Below, one piece after another: positions 52,225 to 61,136 of a stretch of DNA of 64,000 nt. Under the pieces are notes generated by a model, which was not told the DNA's origin, did not search any database, and saw only the letters and a list, made by a program, of their open reading frames with translations. This DNA is from Sphingomonas zeae (lineage in GTDB: Bacteria; Pseudomonadota; Alphaproteobacteria; Sphingomonadales; Sphingomonadaceae). How positions within the stretch are numbered: position 1 is the first letter of the stretch; every line of letters starts with the position of its first letter. The stretch covers positions 1-64,000 of the forward strand of contig NZ_JACIFA010000010.1 in assembly GCF_014197135.1 (NCBI RefSeq), in the 5' to 3' direction. Made by a program: the position numbers and the translations under genes.

Positions 52225-53154
52225 TCAGCGGGCCCGATTGCGTTCCGGCGGTTTATGCTCGCGGCCAGGCCGTACTGTCGCGCCGCGCGCGGGCGCCGCG
52301 GCAGGCTCCACGCTTCGCTGCACCGACGGACCCCGATCCCGGACTTCGGCAGGCTTTATGGTGCGCCCCGCTGCGACATGCGCCTGAAGCTGCGCCCGGG
52401 CGACCCCCATGACCCGCATGATCGCCTCGGGATTGTCGAACAGGGTGCGCTGCACGACCGCTTCCATGACCCGCAACTGGCTGTCGATCGCGCGATCGTT
52501 CGGCAGGCTCCGGTCCGATCCGCGCGGCGGCGCGCGATCCGCCTGACCCTGCGTCGACGACCGGCGGGCCGGCGCGGGGTCTCTGCTCTCGGCGGCATCC
52601 CGCGACGTTATCGGCGCGATGCTGTTCTTGCTCGCCTCGCCGCGCACGCGATCAAGCTCCTGCAGGTCGCGCTCATTGGGCTTATAGCCCCGGACTTCGA
52701 GGCCGTTTCGCGAAGCCTCGAGCCAGGCCGCCCGACGAAAGGTCTCGGATCCGGTGATATGGATGCGGTCCCATCCACGATGCTGCGCGATCGCCACCAT
52801 GTCCTTGACGACTTCCTGGCTCTCATTGGCCGTCAGCAGCCGCCGTCCCTGATCGCGAAACGCGGGATCCTTCGCGTCGGCCGAGGTGAAATAGGCCGGA
52901 TCGCCCGACCATTTCGCCTTGTCGGCATAATAGCGTTTGCGCACTGCCTCGGGCAGATCGCCCGCTACTACCGACGGGGCCGTAGGCGCCTGCCTGGCAT
53001 CCGCCTTGACGGGAGGTGTCGGGGCAATCGCAATCTCGGGTTCGACAGGGTCCGACCGATCTTTGGTGCCGACCGCCTTGCTCACCGTCTTGTCGTCGAT
53101 CGCGATGCCGTTTGTTCGGCGCCGCGGCGCGCTCGCCTTGCTCTCAGCGGCCAT
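52225..53154 (-). CDS. LPD7-domain protein of the transfer region
   Basis: A 309-residue protein whose middle (about 80-165: AYFTSADAKDPAFRDQGRRLLTANESQE split over helices, AQHRGWDRIHITGSETFRRAAWLEASRNG, VRGYKPNERDL) is the LPD7 domain found in relaxases and large plasmid proteins. Both ends are basic and disordered. It overlaps virD4 by 11 bases and is last in the T4SS operon. It may act with the coupling protein or the relaxosome. The separate domain on its own is usual in sphingomonad plasmids as far as I know. Confidence 0.85.
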   Translation of the reverse strand: MAAESKASAPRRRTNGIAIDDKTVSKAVGTKDRSDPVEPEIAIAPTPPVKADARQAPTAPSVVAGDLPEAVRKRYYADKAKWSGDPAYFTSADAKDPAFRDQGRRLLTANESQEVVKDMVAIAQHRGWDRIHITGSETFRRAAWLEASRNGLEVRGYKPNERDLQELDRVRGEASKNSIAPITSRDAAESRDPAPARRSSTQGQADRAPPRGSDRSLPNDRAIDSQLRVMEAVVQRTLFDNPEAIMRVMGVARAQLQAHVAAGRTIKPAEVRDRGPSVQRSVEPAAAPARGATVRPGREHKPPERNRAR

Positions 53155-55141
53155 GATGCTGCCTGCCGTCTGCTAATGTATCCGCCATCTCCTGATCCTC
53201 CTCGGGTTCGACCGCCGCGCGCGCCGCCATCGCCATGACGAAGGCCAGCGCGGCTTCTTCGTCGCCCGGCGCCGGCAATTCCTCCAATTCGCCAAGCACG
53301 AGCATGTCGTCGGTTATCTCGACCGTGCCCGACAGTTCGTCGGCGCTCAACATTCTGGTCACGACAGGCTCCTTTTCAGCAGGCGGGGCAGATGGGTGCA
53401 GAGCGGCGCGCTTGGCTTCGATCGCTTGGGCGAGCACATCCGAGCCCGCGCCGATGATCGCCGCCGCCACGGGTTTGGGCGTCGGCAGGCGAACGAGGCG
53501 GGGCGCAACCTTTGGCGGGTCGCAAATCCGATCGGTGAACCGGCGCGACCGGAAAAATTCGATCTTGCGGCCGCGGACTGGCGGAATGCCGCCCCGCAGA
53601 AGCAGCAGATCGCCCTTGGGCATCTGCATCAGTTCCTGCGGCATCATCAGCGCGCGGCGCTGGTCGCTCTCCGAAATGCTGCGATTGGCGAGCATCCCGT
53701 GGATCGTGCGGCTCTTCGATTTCACGTTCATCGTGAAAAAACCGAGCCGCTCGGACAGTTCATTGGCGACCTTCAGCTCCTTTGGCGTGAAGACCACTTC
53801 AAGGCCGCAGTTTGCGATGATCTCATCGGTGACGTCTGGGCCGTAGAGCGCGCGTGGCTGCGAACGGCTCTGGATCACGGGCAGCAGGCGCAGGCCATAG
53901 CCTGCCACATAGGAGAAAGCCGACGCTATGACGGGGGCCTTGCCGAGCCGGGCGAACTCATCGAGCAAGACCAGCACTGGCACGTTCCCGCCCGTCGCCG
54001 GCAACTCTCGCGTGTTGAGGTCGATCAGCTGCTGGAGGAAGAGATTATAGACCGGCGCGATGCGGTCGATATTGTCCGGCGACACCCCAAGATAGATCGA
54101 CATGCGCTCCCGGCGAACCTGCCGCAGATCAAAATCGGTCTCCGAGGTCGCGGCATCGACGAACGGGTTGAGCCACAGGTTCAGTTTGGACGTGATCGTC
54201 TGCTTGATCCCGGAAAAAGTATTGTCGGACGCGGAGGTGAAATCGCTCAGGGCCGACACACAGGCCTGGCTCAGCCGCTGCCCGCGCTGCTGCGCCTCTT
54301 CGACCACCTTGGGCAATTCGACCTTCGGGTCGCCAGTCGTCATGCGGCGGTAGATCTCGCCGATCGTGAAGGGCAAGGCAGGATTGGCGGCGACAAGCGC
54401 CCCGACGCCGACAAAGGCGGCGCGCGCTGCCTCGGCCCAGAACGGATCCGCCTTCTCAGGCGACGGGAACAGCATCCCGCCGATCTTCTGGAGTTCGTTG
54501 ACGACGTCTATGTCGTCGAGCCGATCAATATAGCTCAGCGGATTGTAGCGCGCGGTGCGGCCTTCGGGGTCGAGAGGATCGAACAGGTGGACCGTCTGAC
54601 CGTGCCGCGCCCGAAAGCCGGCGGTGATCTCCCAATTCTCGCGCTTCACATCGAGCACGACCACGGAGTCTGCCCAGCTGAGCAGATTGGGAATGACGAC
54701 ACCGACACCCTTGCCGGCCCGGGTCGGGGCTTCGAGCAGGACATGCTCGGTCCCGCCGAACACCAGATAGCGACCGCCTTTCTGGCCGACGATGATGCCC
54801 GACTTTGCGCGGAGCTGCTCGCGCCTGATCTCGCTTTCGCGCGCAAAGCGCGCCTCACCGTGCAGGGATCGACCGCGCTTGAGAATGACGAGCAGGATGA
54901 TGAAGGCGATCGCACCGCTCACCATCGCGCCGCGCTGCAGCCAAAGATGGAGAAGCGGGTCGGCGCGATAATACCACAGCCACGACGGCAGTGCCGTCAC
55001 CTGCATGTTCGGTCCGATCTGCTTCAGCCCGATCAGCGCCACCAATATCGCGCAAAGCGCGCATGCGAGCGCCGCTCCCAACAGAGCGCCGCCGACAAGC
55101 GCGACCTTAGTGAGAGGACTGGCTTGCGACAGCCGGGTCAA
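53144..55141 (-). CDS. virD4: type IV coupling protein VirD4/TraG
   Basis: A 665-residue coupling ATPase that hands the relaxase-DNA complex to the secretion channel. Two N-terminal membrane helices (VALVGGALLGAALACALCAIL and AMVSGAIAFIILLVIL, each split here for length), Walker A LEAPTRAGKGVGVVIPN, Walker B VLVLLDEFARLGK and the acidic C-terminal tail. I place the start at TTG 55141 because GGAGGTG precedes it by 6 bases. The ATG at 55198 lies deeper in virB11 and has no such site. It overlaps virB11 by 35 bases. Confidence 0.94.
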   Translation of the reverse strand: MTRLSQASPLTKVALVGGALLGAALACALCAILVALIGLKQIGPNMQVTALPSWLWYYRADPLLHLWLQRGAMVSGAIAFIILLVILKRGRSLHGEARFARESEIRREQLRAKSGIIVGQKGGRYLVFGGTEHVLLEAPTRAGKGVGVVIPNLLSWADSVVVLDVKRENWEITAGFRARHGQTVHLFDPLDPEGRTARYNPLSYIDRLDDIDVVNELQKIGGMLFPSPEKADPFWAEAARAAFVGVGALVAANPALPFTIGEIYRRMTTGDPKVELPKVVEEAQQRGQRLSQACVSALSDFTSASDNTFSGIKQTITSKLNLWLNPFVDAATSETDFDLRQVRRERMSIYLGVSPDNIDRIAPVYNLFLQQLIDLNTRELPATGGNVPVLVLLDEFARLGKAPVIASAFSYVAGYGLRLLPVIQSRSQPRALYGPDVTDEIIANCGLEVVFTPKELKVANELSERLGFFTMNVKSKSRTIHGMLANRSISESDQRRALMMPQELMQMPKGDLLLLRGGIPPVRGRKIEFFRSRRFTDRICDPPKVAPRLVRLPTPKPVAAAIIGAGSDVLAQAIEAKRAALHPSAPPAEKEPVVTRMLSADELSGTVEITDDMLVLGELEELPAPGDEEAALAFVMAMAARAAVEPEEDQEMADTLADGRQHHGR

Positions 55142-56111
55142 AATGCACCTCCTCGACTTCGAATTTTCCGTCTCGCTTGCGGGTCTGGACGACGACATCG
55201 ACCAGCATGCGCAGCAGCCCGCGAATGTCGTCGCGCGCCAGATCGCGGCCGCCTTCGGATTCCTTGACGAGCAGGGTCAGCTGCTCGAACGCGCCCATCG
55301 CGGACCCAGCGTGGACCGTCGTGATCGAACCTGGGTGACCTGAGTTGACATTGCGCAGGTAGAAGAAGGCGGTGCCGTCACGCAGTTCCTGCAGCAGGAT
55401 GCGATCGGGGCGCATGCGCAATGCGCTCTCGAGAAGCTGCTTGGGTCCGACCTTGGCCAGCCCCTGTCGCTCGCTCGAATAGACCATGTGGACGACATTG
55501 CGGTGGTCGACGACAAGCTCGCGTGTGTCCTCGATCGTCAGCAGACGCTCGTCGCGCGGGATGAGCTGGATCAGCGCCTTGGCAAAGGTGGTCTTCCCCG
55601 ATCCGGTCGCGCCGCTCACCAGGATATTCTTGCGCGCCGCCACCGCGGTTCTGAAGAAAGCCGGCCAGTCGCCGGCGTCCCGCATCGCGACCATCTTCGC
55701 GTCGACGTCGGTCAGACCCCGCGCTGCGGCGCGCGTGCCGGCGAACAGGCCGGCCTGGGCAAGCTGGTCGACTGCAAGGTTCACCCGCGATGGCTTGCGG
55801 ATGGTGAAGGAGGGCGATCCCGTTGGAGTGACCGAGGGGATCACGATCTGGCAGCGTTCGCCGCCGGGCAGGATCGTCGAGCAGATCGGCGTCTCGGCAT
55901 TGATGTCCTGGCGCGTGAAGCTGGCCGCCGCGACAGCCAGCGTCGCCAGCCACTCGCTGTCGAGTTCGGCGACATCATGCCAATGCCAGCCGCGATGATC
56001 CTCGATGCCGACCTCACCCGGCCGGTTGATGACGAGCTCGGTCACCTCGGCAGGCTCCAGCAGCGGCATGATCGGATTGAGAAAATGCCGGAGGACCGCC
56101 GTGTCGCTCAT
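55107..56111 (-). CDS. virB11: T4SS ATPase VirB11
   Basis: A 334-residue hexameric traffic ATPase that switches the system between pilus assembly and DNA transfer. Walker A is VSGATGSGKTTFAKAL, the Asp box is LTIEDTRELV, Walker B is RPDRILLQELRDGTAFF, and the His box is GHPGSITTVHAGSA. It has the usual length and overlaps virB10 upstream by ATGA. Confidence 0.96.
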   Translation of the reverse strand: MSDTAVLRHFLNPIMPLLEPAEVTELVINRPGEVGIEDHRGWHWHDVAELDSEWLATLAVAAASFTRQDINAETPICSTILPGGERCQIVIPSVTPTGSPSFTIRKPSRVNLAVDQLAQAGLFAGTRAAARGLTDVDAKMVAMRDAGDWPAFFRTAVAARKNILVSGATGSGKTTFAKALIQLIPRDERLLTIEDTRELVVDHRNVVHMVYSSERQGLAKVGPKQLLESALRMRPDRILLQELRDGTAFFYLRNVNSGHPGSITTVHAGSAMGAFEQLTLLVKESEGGRDLARDDIRGLLRMLVDVVVQTRKRDGKFEVEEVHFDPAVASQSSH

Positions 56112-57355
56112 TTCTCGCGCCGCAGCTCGAGATTGTAGACGTCCGCGAAATTGAAATCCTTGGCGACGAAGATGCCGACTTCCTCGCCCTGGTTCTTCTT
56201 GAGCACGGGTCGGATGTTGATGCTGTTCTGAAGGGCGATGCTCGCGCCTTCGCTCGGCGCCCGCGTGGTGTTGTTGAAATTATTGTTGCCATTGGCGACC
56301 GCCTGGCCGGCGATATAGGCGCCATCGTCGACCAGCGAGAGCAGGAGCGCGCTGCCGAACCGTGCCCAGAAGAAGGTATCGACCGAGCCTGCGATCCCGG
56401 CCCGGCCCAATGCGTCCGAACCTGGCGATGCGAGGTCGATGCGCACCCCTTGCGGTGTGACCGCGCGGGTCCACAGCACGAACAGGCGGTTCTGACCTTG
56501 CTGGATCCCGCCATGATATTCGCCGACGACCTTGGTGCCCTTTTCCATGAGGACGACGCGCCCATTCTCGGAATAGACATCGCGCGGGATAAGGCACGAT
56601 GTGTAGCCGGGCTGGGCGGAATTCATCGCTGTCTGAAGAACGCACGGGATCAAGGTGCCGGCGGTGACGAGATAGTTGCGATTAGGCAGCATCGAGGCGC
56701 GTGCCTCGCCGATTGGCGAACTTTGCCGAAGCGCATCCAGTGCATTGGGCGCGCCGCGCTGTGGCTGGCCGTCGACATCCTCCCCGGGCGCCATAAGAGA
56801 ACCCGGCCTGCCACTGCCAGTACCGTCCGGTGCCGACGTCGCGAGCCCCTGGGATCGCCCGCCATAGGCAATCAGTGTCGAGCGCCGGGCCTGTTCGGCG
56901 ATGTTCTGACGATTGTTCTGCGCCGAAGGCGCAGGCGTAGCGCCAGGCTGCATCGCCGGCACGATCTGCCCGTCGGATCCGACCACCTGGCCATCCGGCC
57001 CGGGGTTGAGGACCGGCGCATTGGAATCGGACTGCGGGGCGCCAAGAGGCTTGGGTCGCGCCGCGACCGCGTCATAGGCGACAGTTTCGCGTGCCGACAG
57101 GTCCGTGCGCTTGGCGGTGGCTTCGGGCTTCGCCATCAGGTTGGCCGCCGGTTTCCCGCTCGGGCCTGAATTGACCCACAAGATACCGAGCACCATCGCG
57201 GTGCCGGCGAAGATTAGCGCGGTGTTGCGCTTCGCCGGCGTCATGCCGCCGATGGGATCGATACCCCGGTCGCGCAGGATCTCGTCGCGCTCGGGCGTAG
57301 GATCTCCAGTGATCGGGCGGCGATCGTCCGACGCGGTTTCGTCCATCGCGCTCAC
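56108..57355 (-). CDS. virB10: T4SS core protein VirB10
   Basis: A 415-residue TrbI/VirB10 protein spanning both membranes. A cytosolic head, one inner-membrane helix (ALIFAGTAMVLGILWV, about 46-61), a Pro-rich periplasmic region and the C-terminal beta-barrel with its antenna (LTAGTLIPCVLQTAMNS is typical; here VTAGTLIPCVLQTAMNSA). The LVDDGAYIAG and final blocks are conserved. It forms the outer-membrane core with VirB9 and the VirB7-position protein. Confidence 0.96.
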   Translation of the reverse strand: MSAMDETASDDRRPITGDPTPERDEILRDRGIDPIGGMTPAKRNTALIFAGTAMVLGILWVNSGPSGKPAANLMAKPEATAKRTDLSARETVAYDAVAARPKPLGAPQSDSNAPVLNPGPDGQVVGSDGQIVPAMQPGATPAPSAQNNRQNIAEQARRSTLIAYGGRSQGLATSAPDGTGSGRPGSLMAPGEDVDGQPQRGAPNALDALRQSSPIGEARASMLPNRNYLVTAGTLIPCVLQTAMNSAQPGYTSCLIPRDVYSENGRVVLMEKGTKVVGEYHGGIQQGQNRLFVLWTRAVTPQGVRIDLASPGSDALGRAGIAGSVDTFFWARFGSALLLSLVDDGAYIAGQAVANGNNNFNNTTRAPSEGASIALQNSINIRPVLKKNQGEEVGIFVAKDFNFADVYNLELRREK

Positions 57356-58209
57356 TCCTTCGGGTCCTGTACGGTGCGGTCGACATGCGACGATGCCGTG
57401 TTGGTGCCGGCGTCGAGACCATAGGGTGTCGGCGCCTGGTTATAGATGCACAGCACCTCGCGATTGCGCCGCAGCCGGAGCTGGGTCGCCACGAGGTGAA
57501 CGACCACGAATTCATCGCGGACGTCGAACGGGACGAGCGTTTCCGACCCATCCGGGCGCACCATGTAGATGGCGGGAATTTCATGATTGCCCGGGAAGCG
57601 GAGCACCGTGAACTTGCCGTTGTCCGAGATCTCGGAGGGCTGCAGCGCGCTTGAGCCCTGGACCTTGTAGTTGAGATTGCGCGGACCTTCGATGACGCCG
57701 TGGTCGAGTGCGCCGCGCACTGCGCTTGCCTGCATCGCAGCGACGCGCTGGGCTTCCTGCGCGGCTTGCATCCGGGCTGCGCGTTCCGCCTCATCGCGGG
57801 GATAGCGGAAGCGCACCTGGAAGAAGGCATCCGAACTTGCGCTGCTGATCGCGCCGCGCCGGGTGGTCAGCTCGAACGCATAGTTGCGCAGTTCTCCGCC
57901 GTGGTTGGTGGTGACGATGAGGTTGGTGGGGCCAGCGCGCTCGCGCGGCTTGAGAAAGAGGATATGTCCGGCAACGGCCACTTCCCATGACACGGTGTCG
58001 CCAAGGGCCACATGCTCGATCGTCTCGCCGTCGCCGAGCACGATCTGGGTCGCCGTGCGGAAGGTGCCGACAATCCGGTAGACCTGCGTCTCCTGATAAT
58101 CGACGAATTTGACCCGCGGGTCGGCCGGTCCGCCGCGAGGTGTGTCCTCGGCCAGAGCGGGCTGGGCACCGAGGAGGCACATTGCTGCAAGGGTCAGGAG
58201 CCGCTTCAC
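57352..58209 (-). CDS. virB9: T4SS core protein VirB9
   Basis: A 285-residue VirB9/TrbG protein. It starts at the GTG that overlaps the virB8 stop and has a signal peptide (KRLLTLAAMCLLGAQPALA). The longer frame upstream lies within virB8. VYRIVGTFRTATQIVLGDGE, ILFLKPRERAGPTNLIV and the C-terminal domain (FTVLRFPGNHEIPAIYMV) are the family blocks. It joins VirB10 in the outer ring of the core complex. Confidence 0.95.
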   Translation of the reverse strand: MKRLLTLAAMCLLGAQPALAEDTPRGGPADPRVKFVDYQETQVYRIVGTFRTATQIVLGDGETIEHVALGDTVSWEVAVAGHILFLKPRERAGPTNLIVTTNHGGELRNYAFELTTRRGAISSASSDAFFQVRFRYPRDEAERAARMQAAQEAQRVAAMQASAVRGALDHGVIEGPRNLNYKVQGSSALQPSEISDNGKFTVLRFPGNHEIPAIYMVRPDGSETLVPFDVRDEFVVVHLVATQLRLRRNREVLCIYNQAPTPYGLDAGTNTASSHVDRTVQDPKE

Positions 58210-58901
58210 CGGACCACCTCCGGATCGGCTCGATAATTCTCGACCTGGAAGCCGAGCGGATTGCGATAGCGATCGCCCTCCGCCATCGGGGCATTGGTGT
58301 AGCGAAAGGTGATGGTCGCGATCCAGTCGCTGTTCTGGATGTTGGTGTCGGTCTGGACCGTGCGGGTGAACCGGACATTGGCGACGCGGTCGTTGATGAA
58401 GCTGATGTTGCGAACACGGGCCTGGACCGTCGCTCCCTTGCCCCATGTCACCTGCGGACTCGACGGGTTGTCGTCGTTGAAAAACCGGCCCCAGCGCTGC
58501 TGTTCACCCGGCTCGGACAGGATCGCCACCGCCCGGAAATTCTCTTCGGCCGCCGCCGGCAGCCAGCTCTCGCGTGCCCGGACATATTGTGCGAGGAAGA
58601 ATTTAGTGACGGCTTCGTCGTAGCGCATCGGCTGCTGGGTGAGGGCCGTCTGCACATCGACCGCGCCCGTCGTCTGGTTGACCCGGATGATATAGGGCAT
58701 GACCGTCTTGAGCGGCGCGAGGCCTGCCAGCGCCAGTGCCTCGGCCGTGCATGCCAGCAATGCGAGGACGGCGACGCCCCAGGCGATCCGTTCCGAGCGC
58801 AGCGACTTGCGCTGACGATCCTGGTCCCATGAGCGTGCATGGCCGAAATAGAGTTCGGCGTCGCTTGCTGGCACGCCCTCGCTTTGACGCCGCATGATCA
58901 A
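58206..58901 (-). CDS. virB8: T4SS assembly factor VirB8
   Basis: A 231-residue inner-membrane protein with one N-terminal helix (IAWGVAVLALLACTAEALAL) and a periplasmic NTF2-like domain (PYIIRVNQTTGAVDVQTAL; KFFLAQYVRARESW; FRYTNAPMAEGDRYRNPLGFQVENY). It nucleates the T4SS inner-membrane complex. Both ends overlap neighbours by ATGA or GTGA, showing a tightly coupled operon. Confidence 0.95.
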   Translation of the reverse strand: MIMRRQSEGVPASDAELYFGHARSWDQDRQRKSLRSERIAWGVAVLALLACTAEALALAGLAPLKTVMPYIIRVNQTTGAVDVQTALTQQPMRYDEAVTKFFLAQYVRARESWLPAAAEENFRAVAILSEPGEQQRWGRFFNDDNPSSPQVTWGKGATVQARVRNISFINDRVANVRFTRTVQTDTNIQNSDWIATITFRYTNAPMAEGDRYRNPLGFQVENYRADPEVVR

Positions 58902-59215
58902 CAGCTCCCATAAGTGGTGGTCTGATCTCGCGACGAAATCTTGTCGGGCGGCGGCGCGGAGGCTGGGACCGGCGGTGGCGGCGATCCACCGGCCGGCGGT
59001 TTGACCTGCGGCACCGGGGGCGGGGCAGGGGGCGCGACGACCGCTGGGACAGGCGAGCCGGGCAGCACGCTGCCGTAGACATTGGCGTCGCGTAGATGCC
59101 TGCCGTTGCAGATTGGCAGCTTCTTGGGTCCCGACGCGCCATGTGTGGCCATCGGTGCGACAGCGGCGAGGAGCGCGACGCCCTGGAGGATGCGTGTCGT
59201 CAGCGGTTTGGACAT
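58898..59215 (-). CDS. exported proline-rich protein at the virB7 position
   Basis: A 105-residue protein between virB6 and virB8, where virB7 normally lies. It has a signal peptide (ILQGVALLAAVAPMATHG) but no lipobox Cys after it. The mature part has one Cys (PICNGR), a long Pro-rich stretch, and ends in a lone C-terminal Cys (TTTYGSC). VirB7 is usually a short lipoprotein, so this is either a divergent replacement or an unrelated T4SS accessory protein. GAGG lies 8 bases before the ATG. Confidence 0.75.
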   Translation of the reverse strand: MSKPLTTRILQGVALLAAVAPMATHGASGPKKLPICNGRHLRDANVYGSVLPGSPVPAVVAPPAPPPVPQVKPPAGGSPPPPVPASAPPPDKISSRDQTTTYGSC

Positions 59216-59235
59216 TGGCGTATTCCTCATGATCA

Positions 59236-60180
59236 TCATGCGCGGCTCACCGTGCCGCCGCGTTGCGCGGCACGTTCGAGATTGCGGCTGTTTCGGGAGA
59301 TTCGGCGCTGCTGGAAGGGCGCGGCCATGGTGCTCCACGCCGAACCCGCGAATGCGCCGACACCTGCGGCCGCGCCGCCGGCTATGCCGGTCGCGATCGA
59401 CGGCGCCTGGAAAAAGAAGATCGTGCCGAGGAAGATATAGACGGCGAACATGATTGCGCCGAGTGCCGCATCGGCCACACCTTCTGAGGAGGTTATGGCG
59501 AGTGCGCCGAGATCGGTAATCAGCGCCGTAATTGCGATGATCACTGCCATCAGAACGATGTAGTTAAAAGCCTGCCCCAGCCATCCATGGAAGAAGCGGC
59601 GTGTTGTTTCGAATAGAGATAGGGCGATAAATATCGGCCCAAGCGCAACGATGATCGCAAGCGCAACCTTGGCGAATACGGTGATGGAAAACCCAATCGC
59701 AGCCGATAGACCGGCCAAAGCCTTCAGGCCTAGACTTAGGGTATAGAGTACAAGTTTATATGGATTAATGTCACTGTATGTCGCGGCTTCGGTCTCAATC
59801 CGCGCAATGATCGCATCAGCCTGACCATAATAATCATCAAAGACGTTTCCGACACTGGTCACTGTACGCCCCGCGAGGGCTTGCGAAATAGCGTCGGGCA
59901 TCCCGTGGAAGAGGGGGTTTGTAATCCATTCCGAATACGCCACGGTCGTGGCCGCGAGGTATAGCAGGCAGAGCTTCACCATTCGGTAGAAGAGTTCGCC
60001 CCATGGCTCGCTCACGATCCCGCGCATGACCATGTAGCCGAACAGGGCGATATAGATGACTAGCCCGAGCGCCAGCGGGCCGCGCACGACCTCGATGACG
60101 TTGGTCAGGCGCTCGTTGAGGAACAGATCGAGCTTGCCGTCGATGCTAACATAGAGCGTCGTGAAGAGACCGTCCTCCAT
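59236..60180 (-). CDS. virB6: T4SS inner-membrane channel protein VirB6
   Basis: A 314-residue polytopic VirB6/TrbL protein with about six membrane helices (for example LALGLVIYIALFGYMVMRG, KLCLLYLAATTVAYSEW, FAKVALAIIVALGPIFIALSL and YIVLMAVIIAITALITDLG). The C-terminus is Gly/Ala-rich then basic. Its ATG overlaps the stop of the EexN-like gene upstream (TAATG). GC content in the middle is lower than in its neighbours. Confidence 0.94.
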   Translation of the reverse strand: MEDGLFTTLYVSIDGKLDLFLNERLTNVIEVVRGPLALGLVIYIALFGYMVMRGIVSEPWGELFYRMVKLCLLYLAATTVAYSEWITNPLFHGMPDAISQALAGRTVTSVGNVFDDYYGQADAIIARIETEAATYSDINPYKLVLYTLSLGLKALAGLSAAIGFSITVFAKVALAIIVALGPIFIALSLFETTRRFFHGWLGQAFNYIVLMAVIIAITALITDLGALAITSSEGVADAALGAIMFAVYIFLGTIFFFQAPSIATGIAGGAAAGVGAFAGSAWSTMAAPFQQRRISRNSRNLERAAQRGGTVSRA

Positions 60181-60425
60181 TACCGAACGTCCGATTTTCC
60201 TGGACGAGGCGATAGCGAACGTAGCTTCAAGTCCAAGGTTCTCACGCTTTGAGCGTTCGAGCACTCCTGAGGGTCGGGATGGGTCCCATCTGCGCAACTT
60301 TTCAGCACTTCGGCGAGTTCTTCAGGATGCGACTTCAAATATTCCTTTCCCCTTGGAGGCTGCTGGCACGCGAGGAGCAGCATAGGCAGCGACAAGACTA
60401 CCAAGACGGATGCAAGGGGCTTCAT
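60180..60425 (-). CDS. eexN: EexN-family entry-exclusion lipoprotein
   Basis: An 81-residue lipoprotein: signal peptide with lipobox LPMLLLAC (Cys20), then EYLKSHPEELAEVLKSCADG...ECSNAQSV, the paired-Cys pattern of EexN/TrbK-type proteins. These sit on the donor's membrane and stop uptake of a second copy of the same plasmid. It lies between virB5 and virB6, the usual eex position, and is coupled to both by overlapping codons. Confidence 0.85.
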   Translation of the reverse strand: MKPLASVLVVLSLPMLLLACQQPPRGKEYLKSHPEELAEVLKSCADGTHPDPQECSNAQSVRTLDLKLRSLSPRPGKSDVR

Positions 60426-61132
60426 GGCTTGAGGCTCCCGAGCTTTGACGCCAGAATTCTTTCGCTTTCCTGTTGCGACCGAATGTCTTGTTCGGCTCGC
60501 TGTCGCATCGCTAGCGCTTGAAGCTGGACGGAATCATTCTGGATATGCGCATTCTCGACACCGACGCGGGCCTGGATATCCATCACATCCTTGGCGTCGG
60601 ACGCTGAATCGAGCGAAGTGCGCAGCTCCTCCAGACCGGCCGTACGCTGAGCGGTCACACCATAGGCTGCCTCGGCAATAGCCGCATCCCGCGATGCCAG
60701 ATCCCCATTGCGCAAAATGGTGTCACGGCCGGAGCGCTCGTAAGCGGTCGCATCCGGCCGTAAATCGGGGAGATCGACCCGGTTGGCCGAACGGATGCGG
60801 TTGGCCGAGCTGGCAAGACTGCCCAAGCCGCTCATATCCGACGACATCAATCGCTGAATGTCGCGAGCCTCGCTCGGCAGAAGATGCCGGACAGCGTCGG
60901 TGCTGAGCGAACTGGCAATCTTGTTGACGTTGGTCAGCTTGTTGACGCTGTCGAACATATCGGTCGCCTGCGCGATCTGCGCCTTGCCCTGCTCGATCAT
61001 CGCGAGCGTGTTCTTCACGGTCGAAAGGGTCTGGAGGAAGGTGTTGGAATCGTAGACGGGGATGCCCTGAGCGCTGGCCGGGGTGCTCAGCGCCAGCAAA
61101 CCGCCAATCGCGAGGATCGAAAAAGCTCTCAT
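60422..61132 (-). CDS. virB5: T4SS minor pilus protein VirB5
   Basis: A 236-residue TrbJ/VirB5-type protein with signal peptide (RAFSILAIGGLLALSTPASAQ is split at the cleavage after Ala). The mature part is helical: VYDSNTFLQTLSTVKNTLAMIEQG near the start, with an Asp/Arg-rich middle and coiled-coil C-terminus. It caps the pilus and helps recipient contact. AGGA precedes the ATG; the frame upstream overlaps virB4. It overlaps eexN by 4 bases. Confidence 0.93.
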   Translation of the reverse strand: MRAFSILAIGGLLALSTPASAQGIPVYDSNTFLQTLSTVKNTLAMIEQGKAQIAQATDMFDSVNKLTNVNKIASSLSTDAVRHLLPSEARDIQRLMSSDMSGLGSLASSANRIRSANRVDLPDLRPDATAYERSGRDTILRNGDLASRDAAIAEAAYGVTAQRTAGLEELRTSLDSASDAKDVMDIQARVGVENAHIQNDSVQLQALAMRQRAEQDIRSQQESERILASKLGSLKP

Positions 61133-61136
61133 CTTT

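Noticed and set aside
57352-58446. Longer versions of virB9 and other T4SS genes
   Set aside because: The N-terminal extensions are simply the neighbouring gene in another frame; signal peptides and overlapping start codons fix the shorter starts.
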